In this document: positions 1-9,850 of the stretch, piece after piece
Numbering within the stretch: the stretch's first letter is position 1
Layout of the letters: every line of letters starts with the position of its first letter
Assembly: GCF_913063425.1 (NCBI RefSeq)
Contig: NZ_CAJXYK010000012.1
Location: 62,001 to 126,000, forward strand
Length of the DNA: 64,000 nucleotides
Reading direction: 5' to 3'
Source of the DNA: an uncultured Thiohalocapsa sp.
GTDB taxonomy: Bacteria > Pseudomonadota > Gammaproteobacteria > Chromatiales > Chromatiaceae
Notes under the pieces: generated by a model
Database searches by the model: none
Seen by the model: the letters and a program-made list of their open reading frames with translations, nothing else
What the model was told of the DNA's origin: nothing
Translations under genes and position numbers: made by a program

Positions 1-2291
<2,291 letters not shown>

Positions 2292-3883
2292 GATCGGTGT
2301 CCTCCCGCTTCAAGAGTTGTCCATCGCCGACAACATGAGTTGCCTAATCTTCATGAAACCACAACAAATCACTTCCGATCATTCGCCAAGGCGCCTCCGA
2401 TTGTTCAGCCTGACACAAGTATTCACGGCACGTCAGTATCGCGTGCCCAGTCTGCTGTCACTTTGCCCTGCGACGGCAGGCTTTCGGACCATTTTGCTCG
2501 TACGTCGCCTTGGGTTTGCGCGATTGGTCTGGACGCGCCCCTGCTCCCCCAGATTCTCTTCACAAACGGAACGGCCGCGGTGCTGCGCCTGCGGCTGCAC
2601 AGGTGTTTGCGCACTTGCTCTATATGCCCTGCAAAGCCGACGAGAGATTACGCAAATTAGTATATGCGGATACCTGTAGACGGACCTACCTGTTGCCGCA
2701 CTGGAGGAAGGACTTGTTCCCTGCGGGCTCGTGGCTGATCTGGCGGGATGGTTTTTTTGGCGTGGTGATCGAAGACCGGGATGGCAGGTAAATGGGGGAA
2801 CCTCTGACCGGTAAGCGCTGAACAGCGATCAACCGTGCGCAATTCCCCCATTGCGCTTGTTGCATCATCGACGCTCAGCGACCGTCCGTGCTCGGCTCTT
2901 CGCACATGCTTGTCGGCTTCGCCATGCTGCGACAAAGGCAACACGACGTCGCACGACTGCATCTCCAGATTCAAAAAAATAATGCTAATTCGAATGTTAG
3001 CGCAGACTGGATTGACGGCATCAGGCGATCTCTGTTGCAGGCGTCAAGTCCTCCAGCAGTCTGACAACAACCTGCTCCCGGCCCAATGATTGATACCGTC
3101 ACTGGAGGAATGTTTAAGAGAACGCCGCAACTACAGCCGGGCAGTGGATCAGCGGCCATCATGACCGCCACCTCTGCGCAGGCGCGTGCTGCCGGCCAAC
3201 CAGCCGTTGGTATGGGACTGGCCCGGCATCCACGCCGGGCCGGAAATGACCTGTCAGTGGCCCTATGGGCTGGCGCCACGACCGGAGATTCAGAGAATGC
3301 CCGGTCTGCCGTGAGAGAGACCCGGCGACACAGCTGCGGACGACTGCAGGAAACGAGGGGGAGCCTGGGCTGGCTTACTCATCCTTGGCCATTGCAGGCG
3401 CGACGAACCGGTCGAGCTTCTCGCCGACCAAGGCAGTCAACTCCGAGGGCTGCCGAGAGAGATCAGCACCTATGCGGATCTTGGTGTACCGCAAACAGCT
3501 CAAGAACGCCAGGATCATCTGATCGAGATCGGCAGCGTCACGATACCGTTGCACCAGCCGCCTGACGGCGAGCCCACGGCGCAGATCGTGGGGGCGCTGG
3601 GCGCCATGTGCAGCGCGGTCGCGCAAGTCGAGGCGATCCGGCTACTGATCGAAAATACGATGAACTGGGCGTGAATGGACGCAGTTTCCGCAGCCCGCGA
3701 TACCAAGTTTCCTGCGTGCCATGACCCGGTTGAGCCCGCCGCGTCCAAGCGCCGTGCCATGGGCCAAGGGCGACCTGCCAAGCGTATGCCAGAGCCGATG
3801 CGATCCAGTAGACAATAAGCCGCCGCGCCGACAGGCACGCTGGTTGACCCTTCGCCGGGCGTCTGCGATCCGGCTTCTCGACG
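2292..3883. other. 1.6-kb stretch without a convincing gene
   Basis: No frame here has both a credible start and family-like sequence, and base composition is visibly less GC-rich than in the flanking genes. The best protein-like signal is at about 3375-3674. The plus strand is open from a stop at about 3312 to TGA at 3674, ending IRLLIENTMNWA, with no start codon. The minus strand over 3375-3626 reads a plausible tail ending EKLDRFVAPAMAKDE. Either could be the decayed 3' end of a lost gene, and I cannot choose between them. A perfect hairpin lies at 3220-3241. An interrupted palindrome, GCTAA-N8-TTAGC, lies near 2984-3001. Confidence 0.5.
3220..3241. repeat. Perfect 8-bp-stem palindrome
   Basis: GGCCCGGC and GCCGGGCC flank a six-base loop (atccac). 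There is no T-run, so this is not an obvious intrinsic terminator. It could be a REP-like element or a structured remnant in the degenerate stretch. Confidence 0.5.
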
Positions 3884-4579
3884 TTAGACGGTCAGATACT
3901 GCTTCACCAGTTCATCGCTCAGCTCCGGCATGGGGCCGGCGGCCATGAGCCGGCCGCGGTCGAGGATGACGAAGCGGTCGGCGACGCGGCGGGCGAAGGG
4001 GAGCTTCTGCTCCACCAGCAGCACCGTGAGCCCCAGGTCGTCGATGAGCTTGCGGATGATGTCGCCGATCTCGTGGACGATGTTGGGCTGGATACCCTCG
4101 GTGGGCTCGTCCAGGATCAGGAGCTTTGGATCGATGACCAGGGCGCGGCCGATGGCGAGCTGCTGCTGCTGGCCGCCGGAGAGGTCGCCGCCGCGGCGGC
4201 GCAGCATGTCCTTGAGCACCGGGAAGAGGTCGAAGATGTAGGCGGGCACCTCGCGCTTGCCGTCCACGCGCGCCGGCAGGCCGATCTCCAGGTTTTCCTG
4301 CACCGTGAGCAGCGGGAAGATCTGCCGGCCCTGGGGCACATAGCCGATGCCGAGCTCGGCGCGGCGCTCCGCCGGCAGCCTGGCGATGTCCCGGCCGATG
4401 AAGTCCATACTGCCTCCGCGCAGGGGCAGCAGCCCCATGATGCACTGCATCAGCGTGGTCTTGCCGACGCCGTTGCGGCCCATGACACAGGTGCACTCCC
4501 CCGCCGGAACCTCGACGTTCAGGTCCCAGAGGGTGTGGCTTTCGCCGTAGTATTGGTTCAGCGCGTTGATCGTGAGCAT
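3884..4579 (-). CDS. urtE: Urea ABC transporter ATP-binding subunit UrtE
   Basis: One of two ATPases that drive high-affinity urea import at the inner membrane. The 231-residue product has Walker A GRNGVGKTT, the ABC signature LSGGQQQQLAIGRAL, Walker B LLILDEPTEG and an H-loop-type segment, with the compact length of a LivF-type subunit. I start it at MLTINALNQYYG (4579). A longer frame to 4636 exists, but its extra 19 residues look non-native. It is the last gene of the urt operon. It is separated from urtD by a DUF29 gene, which breaks the usual tight urtD-urtE order. No urease gene follows within the window. Confidence 0.95.
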   Translation of the reverse strand: MLTINALNQYYGESHTLWDLNVEVPAGECTCVMGRNGVGKTTLMQCIMGLLPLRGGSMDFIGRDIARLPAERRAELGIGYVPQGRQIFPLLTVQENLEIGLPARVDGKREVPAYIFDLFPVLKDMLRRRGGDLSGGQQQQLAIGRALVIDPKLLILDEPTEGIQPNIVHEIGDIIRKLIDDLGLTVLLVEQKLPFARRVADRFVILDRGRLMAAGPMPELSDELVKQYLTV

Positions 4580-4717
4580 CGATGTATCAGCTTCCGACGG
4601 CGAATCAGCGCGAGTCATCCTCACGCAATCCTGCAATCTTCAGTCAATGCGCCTGCAGCGCTGACCTTCACTGCGAATGATCCGCAGAGCGGACCCTGCG
4701 GACATGACCCGAGCGGC

Positions 4718-5161
4718 TCAGGCCGGCGCCGCCTGCGGCCAATGGTCACCGAGAATCTCGTCGATGGTCCAGGGGCAAGCGGCCGGAAAGGCGTCGTAGT
4801 CGAGCGGCGTCTCTGCAACGGCAAGGTCCACACCATCGGCATAGGCCCGCTCGATGACCTGCCCCAGCCCGGCGCGCAGGCTCGGATTCTCATCCAGCAG
4901 CTGTGCCAGTGACCGGCGCTGGGTATTGATGGTCGCACGCCAGGACTTGCGGTTCGGATAGTCGGGCTGATGGCGCCACTTGAGCAGATGCCCCAGCAAC
5001 ACCCCGAGCCGGCTTTGCAGCGCCCGGCGCTCCCGTTTGCCCAAGTCCTCGATCTCCTCGGCGACGTGCTCGACGTCGAGCTGACTGAAGCGGCCTGCGC
5101 GCAGCAGGCGCGCCTGCTCCAGCGCCCAGGCGTAAAAGTCGGCGTCGTAGTCGCTGGCCAT
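4718..5161 (-). CDS. DUF29 family protein inserted between urtD and urtE
   Basis: The 147-residue product starts MASDYDADFYAWALEQARLL at 5161. DUF29 features are visible: the opening Asp-Phe-Tyr-Ala-Trp stretch, the segment VEHVAEEIEDLGKRERRALQ, and LGHLLKWRHQP followed by a helical tail. DUF29 proteins are small, soluble, helical and of unknown role, common in cyanobacteria and purple bacteria. The gene lies 46 bases after urtD and 138 bases before urtE on the same strand, so it is probably co-transcribed with the urea transporter. Whether it acts on transport is unknown. It may be a passenger. A longer start at 5215 would overlap urtD and is less likely. Confidence 0.85.
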   Translation of the reverse strand: MASDYDADFYAWALEQARLLRAGRFSQLDVEHVAEEIEDLGKRERRALQSRLGVLLGHLLKWRHQPDYPNRKSWRATINTQRRSLAQLLDENPSLRAGLGQVIERAYADGVDLAVAETPLDYDAFPAACPWTIDEILGDHWPQAAPA

Positions 5162-5207
5162 GCTGGCTGTTCGGGCGGTGTCGTGGTGCGGAAACCCTGG
5201 CCGGAGT

Positions 5208-6107
5208 CTACTCACCCAGATACACCTCCACCACCCGCGGGTCGTTCTGCACCTGGTCCATGCTCCCCTCGGCGAGGACGCTGCCCTGGTGCAGCACGGT
5301 GACGCGGCGGGCGATGGAGCGCACGAAGTCCATGTCGTGCTCCACGACGACGACGGAATGCTTGCCCTGGAGAGACAGCAACAGCTCCGCGGTGCGGTCC
5401 ATCTCCTGGTGGGTCATGCCCGCGACGGGCTCGTCCACCAGCAGCAGCAGTGGGTCCTGCATCAACAGCATGCCGATCTCGAGCCACTGCTTCTGCCCGT
5501 GGGACAGACTGCCCGCCTCGCGGCGAGCGTGCTCGGTGAGGCCGATGGTCTCCAGCACCTCGTCGATGCGCTCCCGCTGTGCCGCGGTGAGCCGCGCCAG
5601 CAGCGTCGGGAAGACGCGCTTGTCGGCGGCCATGGCAAGCTCCAGGTTCTCGAACACCGTGTGGTGCTCGAACACCGTGGGCTTCTGGAACTTGCGGCCG
5701 ATGCCGATCTCCGCAATCTCGGGCTCGGTGAGCCTGAGCAGGTCGATCTTCTGGCCGAAGTACACACTGCCGGAGTCAGGCCGCGTCTTGCCGGTGATGA
5801 TGTCCATCATGGTCGTCTTGCCGGCGCCATTGGCACCGATGACGCAGCGCAGCTCGCCGGCGTCCACATAGAAATTGAGATGATCGATGGCCTTGAAGCC
5901 GTCGAAGCTCACGTTCAGGTCCTCGATGTACAGGATCGGGCCATGGCTCACGTCCAGCTCCAGGTCCTTGGCCTTGACCATGAAGTCGAAGGTCCGGTCC
6001 CGGCGCATGCTCTCCTTGAACTGGAGCCACGCCCGCTGCTGGGCACTGAAGTCGAAGGCGCGGTCCCGATGCAGCAGGTCGCGCCCGTTGTCGACCATCT
6101 GACTCAA
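5208..6107 (-). CDS. urtD: Urea ABC transporter ATP-binding subunit UrtD with N-terminal module
   Basis: The second ATPase of the urea importer. Visible motifs are Walker A GANGAGKTT, signature LSHGQKQWLEIGMLL, Walker B LLLLVDEPVAG and VVVVEHDMDFV. The core starts at GPILYIEDLNVSFDGF. Ahead of it sit about 50 residues with two copies of an R-R/H-D-R-x-F-x-F motif (HRDRAFDF and RRDRTFDF). That module is nearly copied by the small ORF just upstream. The start is uncertain. TTG at 6107 has an AGGAGG site seven bases away. ATG at 6098 lacks a site at good distance. TTG at 6113 would overlap the upstream stop as TTGA. Translation is probably coupled to the small ORF. Confidence 0.93.
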   Translation of the reverse strand: MSQMVDNGRDLLHRDRAFDFSAQQRAWLQFKESMRRDRTFDFMVKAKDLELDVSHGPILYIEDLNVSFDGFKAIDHLNFYVDAGELRCVIGANGAGKTTMMDIITGKTRPDSGSVYFGQKIDLLRLTEPEIAEIGIGRKFQKPTVFEHHTVFENLELAMAADKRVFPTLLARLTAAQRERIDEVLETIGLTEHARREAGSLSHGQKQWLEIGMLLMQDPLLLLVDEPVAGMTHQEMDRTAELLLSLQGKHSVVVVEHDMDFVRSIARRVTVLHQGSVLAEGSMDQVQNDPRVVEVYLGE

Positions 6108-6109
6108 GC

Positions 6110-6271
6110 TCAATCCTCCTGCTTCCGCCCCTTCGCCTTGACCACGAACTGGAACTGTCGGTCGCGGCGAATGGACTCCCGGAACTGCTGCCAAGTCTGG
6201 CGCTGGCCCCGAAAACTGAAGGCGCGGTCGCGGCGCAGCAGGTCCCGCGGCGTATCTTTGCTCATGCTCAT
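6110..6271 (-). CDS. 53-aa small protein copying the UrtD N-terminal module
   Basis: A short ORF between urtC and urtD begins MSMSKDTPRDLLRRDRAF and ends with TGA at 6110. Its ribosome site, aaggaggt, is near perfect and about six bases from the ATG, so translation looks strong. Over 40 aligned residues I count 26 identities with the UrtD N-terminal extension. Both contain RDLL-x-RDRAF-x-F, then W-x-QF-x-ES-x-RRDR, then F-x-F-x-VKAK. The module is therefore duplicated, once free and once fused to the ATPase. The product is very basic and has no membrane segment. Function is unknown. A role in binding UrtD partners, membrane phospholipid or RNA would be speculation. A second in-frame ATG at 6265 is also possible. 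Confidence 0.8.
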   Translation of the reverse strand: MSMSKDTPRDLLRRDRAFSFRGQRQTWQQFRESIRRDRQFQFVVKAKGRKQED

Positions 6272-6368
6272 GGAGTTACCTCCTTACTTCAGATCCTGCG
6301 CCTCTGCGCCGTTCACTCGAATGAACGACCGGGAAGCAGCAGATCATGCGGTTGACTTTGCATATTGC

Positions 6369-7526
6369 TCATGCGGCTGCGCTCTGCGCAGCCGCACCGC
6401 TGCGGCGGCGCTTCAGCTGCCGAAAGAGTCCGGCGATGCCTTGGGGCAGAAACAGGGTCACCAGCACAAAGAGGCCACCGAGGGCGAACAGCCAGGCCTC
6501 AGGAAAGGCGCCGGTGAAATAGGTCTTGCCGTAGTTGACGACGATGGCGCCGATGACCGCGCCATAGAGCGTCGCCCGGCCACCGACGGCCACCCAGACC
6601 ACCAGCTCGATACTGTTCAGGGGTGAGAACTCCCCCGGGTTGATGATGCCCACCTGGGGCACGTACAGGGCGCCGGCGATGCCCGCAAGCATGGCCGAGA
6701 AGGTCCAGATGGCGACCTTGACGCGGTCCACCCGGTAGCCGATGAAACGGGTGCGGGCCTCGGCATCCCGAATGGCCACGGCCACCCGACCGAGCTTGGA
6801 CGTGACGATCCAGCGGCAGGCGAGATAGCCCAGCGCCAGCGCCACAGCCGACGCGACGAAGAGCCCCACCCGGGTGCTGTCCGCCTGCAGGTTGAAGCCC
6901 AGCATGTCCTTGAAATCGGTCAGACCGTTGTTGCCGCCGAAGCCCATCTCGTTGCGGAAGAAGGCAAGCATCAGGGCATAGGTGAGCGCTTGCGTGATGA
7001 TGGACAGGTAGACGCCGGTGACGCGGGAGCGGAACGCCAGCCAACCGAACACGAAGGCCAGCGCCCCGGGCACCAGCACAACCATGAGCGCCGCAAGCCA
7101 AAACATGTCGAAGCCGTGCCAGAACCAGGGCAGCGCCTGCCAGTCCAGGAACACCATGAAGTCCGGCAGAACCGGGTCGCCGTAGACGCCACGGTCGCCG
7201 ATCTGGCGCATCAGGTACATGCCCATGGCATAGCCGCCGAGGGCAAAGAAGGCGCCGTGCCCCAAGCTCAGGATGCCGAGATAGCCCCACACCAGGTCCA
7301 CGGCCACCGCCAGCAGCGCATAGGTCAGGTACTTGCCGAGCAGGGTCACCGTGTAGGTGCTGACGTGCAGCGGATGGCCCTCGGGCACGGCCAGATTCAG
7401 CACCGGCACCACGACGGCCACCGCAAGCAGCAGGCCGAGCATCACCTGCCCGCCGGTATCACCCTTCAACAGCGCCAATGGACCGAACCCCGCGTTCGTA
7501 AATATCGGTTGAAAACCTCGTGACAC
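6369..7526 (-). CDS. urtC: Urea ABC transporter permease UrtC
   Basis: LivM-type inner-membrane permease of the urea importer, 385 residues with about ten hydrophobic helices. Typical UrtC stretches are DLVWGYLGILSLGHGAFFAL, YAMGMYLMRQIG and FGGNNGLTDFKDMLGFNL, plus the loop before the last helices, AEARTRFIGYRVDRVKVA, which contacts the ATPases. The start used is GTG at 7526. It falls inside a 13-bp perfect inverted repeat, which would put the start codon in a hairpin. A TTG about 16 codons downstream is an alternative. The gene follows urtB by 135 bases and precedes the small ORF by 97. Confidence 0.94.
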   Translation of the reverse strand: MSRGFQPIFTNAGFGPLALLKGDTGGQVMLGLLLAVAVVVPVLNLAVPEGHPLHVSTYTVTLLGKYLTYALLAVAVDLVWGYLGILSLGHGAFFALGGYAMGMYLMRQIGDRGVYGDPVLPDFMVFLDWQALPWFWHGFDMFWLAALMVVLVPGALAFVFGWLAFRSRVTGVYLSIITQALTYALMLAFFRNEMGFGGNNGLTDFKDMLGFNLQADSTRVGLFVASAVALALGYLACRWIVTSKLGRVAVAIRDAEARTRFIGYRVDRVKVAIWTFSAMLAGIAGALYVPQVGIINPGEFSPLNSIELVVWVAVGGRATLYGAVIGAIVVNYGKTYFTGAFPEAWLFALGGLFVLVTLFLPQGIAGLFRQLKRRRSGAAAQSAAA

Positions 7527-7545
7527 CGCTCTGCGGTGTCACGAG
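7517..7545. repeat. 13-bp perfect inverted repeat over the urtC start
   Basis: CTCGTGACACCGC is followed by a three-base loop (tct) and its exact complement. The urtC GTG lies inside the stem. The left arm plus two more bases (ctcgtgacaccgctc) recurs at 48644-48658, so this may be a dispersed element. Confidence 0.8.
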
Positions 7546-7603
7546 ATGGGATCTCAAGCTCCCCCGGTTGGCGTCCCGGTCCCGGGGGCGGAACGTCCGC
7601 CAG

Positions 7604-7629
7604 GGCTCCCACGCTGGAGCTTGGGAGCC
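7604..7629. repeat. Intergenic hairpin repeat between urtB and urtC
   Basis: GGCTCCCA and TGGGAGCC form an eight-base stem around cgctggagct. The pattern CTCCCACGCTGGAGC resembles a short palindromic repeat found between genes in many gamma-proteobacteria and cyanobacteria. It may fold the urtB-urtC mRNA junction. No transposase is nearby. Confidence 0.55.
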
Positions 7630-7661
7630 GGACGGATACGCGCGCTCTTCGCCCCTAGAGC

Positions 7662-9725
7662 CTATCCTTCAGCCGCCCGGCCCCGCTGCGGGAACAGCCC
7701 ACGCGGGCGCCACTGGATGAACAGGATGATGAACACCAGCACCAGAATCTTCGCCAGCACCGCACCGGTCCAGGGCTCCATGAACTTGTTCGCCACGCCG
7801 AGCGTGAGCCCGCCCACCAGGGTGCCCCAGAGATTCCCGACACCGCCGAAGACCACCACCATGAAGGAGTCGATGATGTAGGCCTGCCCCATGTTGGGGC
7901 CCACGTTGGTGAGCTGCGACAGGGCCACGCCGGCGACCCCCGCGATGCCGGCGCCGAGCCCGAAGGTGAGCGCGTCCACCCGCGCCGAGCGCACGCCCAT
8001 AGCCCGCGCCATGGCCCGGTTCTGGGACACGGCCCGCACCTGAAGACCGAGCGCCGTGCGCTTCAGCACCAGCAGCAGGGCCACGAACACCAGCAGCGCG
8101 AAGACGAAGATGTAGAGCCGGTTGAAGGTGAGCGACAGCGCCGGATTCAGCTGAAGCGAGCCGCTCATCCAGCTCGGGTTCTCGACAATGACGTTCTGCG
8201 CCGAGATGGTCGTGCGCACCAGCTGCTGGAGGATCAGGCTGAGACCGAAAGTCGCCAGCAGCGTCTCCAGCGGGCGCCCGTACAGGAAGCGGATCACGCC
8301 CCGCTCAATGGCCACGCCGAAGAGCCCGGCGACCAGAAACGCCGCCGGGATCGCCACGAAGAGCGACCAGTCGATGGCATTGGGCATGGCCAGCTGCACC
8401 AGGTAGGTGGTGTAGGCGCCGATCATGATGAGCTCGCCATGGGCCATGTTGATGACCCCCATGACACCGAAGGTGATGGCGAGCCCGATGGCCGCCAGCA
8501 CCAGCACCGAGCCCAGACTCAAACCGAAGAAGACGGTCTCCAGACGGCGCATGTTCTTGACCCGCTGCGCCATGTCGGCCCGCGCCGCCTCGGCCGCCGC
8601 CAGCACGGCCGGGTCCTGCTCGGTGCCGATCAAGTCATCCAGGGCGTTACGCGCCTCCGGATAGAGGCTGGTGCCCAGCGCCTGGACCGCCGCCATACGC
8701 TCCGCCGGCGACTCGGCCTGGAGGCCGGCGACGGCCAGCGCCAGCTCGATGGCGTCGCGCACCTGGGGGTCCTCCTCCTGTGCCAGCTGCGCCCGCAGCG
8801 CCGCCACGCCGGTGTCGTCCACGTCACCCATCATCTCCTTGGCGGCGGACAGCCGTTGCGCCGGGTCCGGGCTCGCCAGCGTCAGCGCGGCGATGTCAGT
8901 GCGCAGCGCACTGCGCATGCGGTTGTTGATGGTGATCTTGCGGGCGTCGCGGCTGCCGACGCTGCCGAGGTCGTCGCCGGTGAGGGCGTCCGTGAGCGCC
9001 CAGCCGCCGCTGGTGCGCTCGGCGTAGACGATGCGGTTGTCATCGCGCCGGTAGTAGAGGTCGCCCTCAAGCAAGGCCTTCAGGAACTCCGCGGCACGGG
9101 GGTCACCGCTTGCGGCGATGTCCGCCGCCGCCTGTTCTTTGACCTTGAAGGAGCGGTCCGTGAGCTTCGCCAGGGCCGCCGCGAGGCTCGGCGGCTCCGG
9201 GCCGCTCGCCACGGCTGCTGCGTCGCCCGCGCTGTCCGTTCCCACGGCCTCGTCCGGTGTCGGGGCTTCGGCGCCCGCGGCCTGCGATGACGCCGGGGGC
9301 TGCTGCTCCTGCGCTGTTGCCGGAACCTCTGCCCCGGAGACCGCCCCCGCGCTGTCGTTCGCCGAAGCGGCCGCGGCGGCAGTCCGGTCCGTGGTCCCGG
9401 ACATCGTCGCTTCGGTGTCTCGTGCGCCTGCGGCCTCCGGCTGCAGCGCTGCCTCGGCCGATGCCGATGCACCAGACTCAGCCGCCGCGTCCGTGAGCAC
9501 GGACGGCTGCATCGGCGCCGACTGCTCGTCGGACACCGCACCGATGGCGGACTGCTCAAGCGTCAACTCCGGGGCCGACTGCCCCCAAGCCATGCCGCAG
9601 ACAAGCATCAGCGCCGCCCACAGCGACGCCCTGCTGCACTGGCTTGGGGCGCCCGCCTGGGGCAGGTGTCCGGCACTTGCGCTCAATGGACGCGATCTAC
9701 GCATCAGTGGAGGGATTCCCTGCAT
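7662..9725 (-). CDS. urtB: Urea ABC transporter permease UrtB with enlarged periplasmic region
   Basis: LivH-type permease, about 687 residues from ATG at 9725 (ATG at 9704 is also possible). After a hydrophobic export segment (SLWAALMLVCGMAWG) comes a run of about 110 residues very rich in Ala, Ser, Glu and Pro. A helical, HEAT-like region follows (ALAKLTDRSFKVKEQAAADI), as found in proteobacterial UrtB. The permease core starts at about RLETVFFGLSLGSVLVLAAI and includes GVINMAHGELIMIGAYTTY and RAMARAMGV. The low-complexity linker is unusual for the family. It could hold the periplasmic domain away from the membrane. The frame continues to 9878, but those residues overlap urtA and look artificial. 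Confidence 0.93.
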   Translation of the reverse strand: MQGIPPLMRRSRPLSASAGHLPQAGAPSQCSRASLWAALMLVCGMAWGQSAPELTLEQSAIGAVSDEQSAPMQPSVLTDAAAESGASASAEAALQPEAAGARDTEATMSGTTDRTAAAAASANDSAGAVSGAEVPATAQEQQPPASSQAAGAEAPTPDEAVGTDSAGDAAAVASGPEPPSLAAALAKLTDRSFKVKEQAAADIAASGDPRAAEFLKALLEGDLYYRRDDNRIVYAERTSGGWALTDALTGDDLGSVGSRDARKITINNRMRSALRTDIAALTLASPDPAQRLSAAKEMMGDVDDTGVAALRAQLAQEEDPQVRDAIELALAVAGLQAESPAERMAAVQALGTSLYPEARNALDDLIGTEQDPAVLAAAEAARADMAQRVKNMRRLETVFFGLSLGSVLVLAAIGLAITFGVMGVINMAHGELIMIGAYTTYLVQLAMPNAIDWSLFVAIPAAFLVAGLFGVAIERGVIRFLYGRPLETLLATFGLSLILQQLVRTTISAQNVIVENPSWMSGSLQLNPALSLTFNRLYIFVFALLVFVALLLVLKRTALGLQVRAVSQNRAMARAMGVRSARVDALTFGLGAGIAGVAGVALSQLTNVGPNMGQAYIIDSFMVVVFGGVGNLWGTLVGGLTLGVANKFMEPWTGAVLAKILVLVFIILFIQWRPRGLFPQRGRAAEG

Positions 9726-9850
9726 TGGGAGCTGTGATGACGGGAGCACTGGTCCGAAAACGGGGGCATCGGCCCAGCCGCCGGCGCCGCGCGCCGGCGA
9801 GCCGGGCTCGAACAACCGGCGCTCCCGCCGCGACGACCCACGCCGCGCCC

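Noticed and set aside
5160-6626. Long plus-strand open frame of 488 codons
   Set aside because: It runs antisense to urtD and urtC, whose motifs are complete. The frame is a shadow of high-GC codon use.
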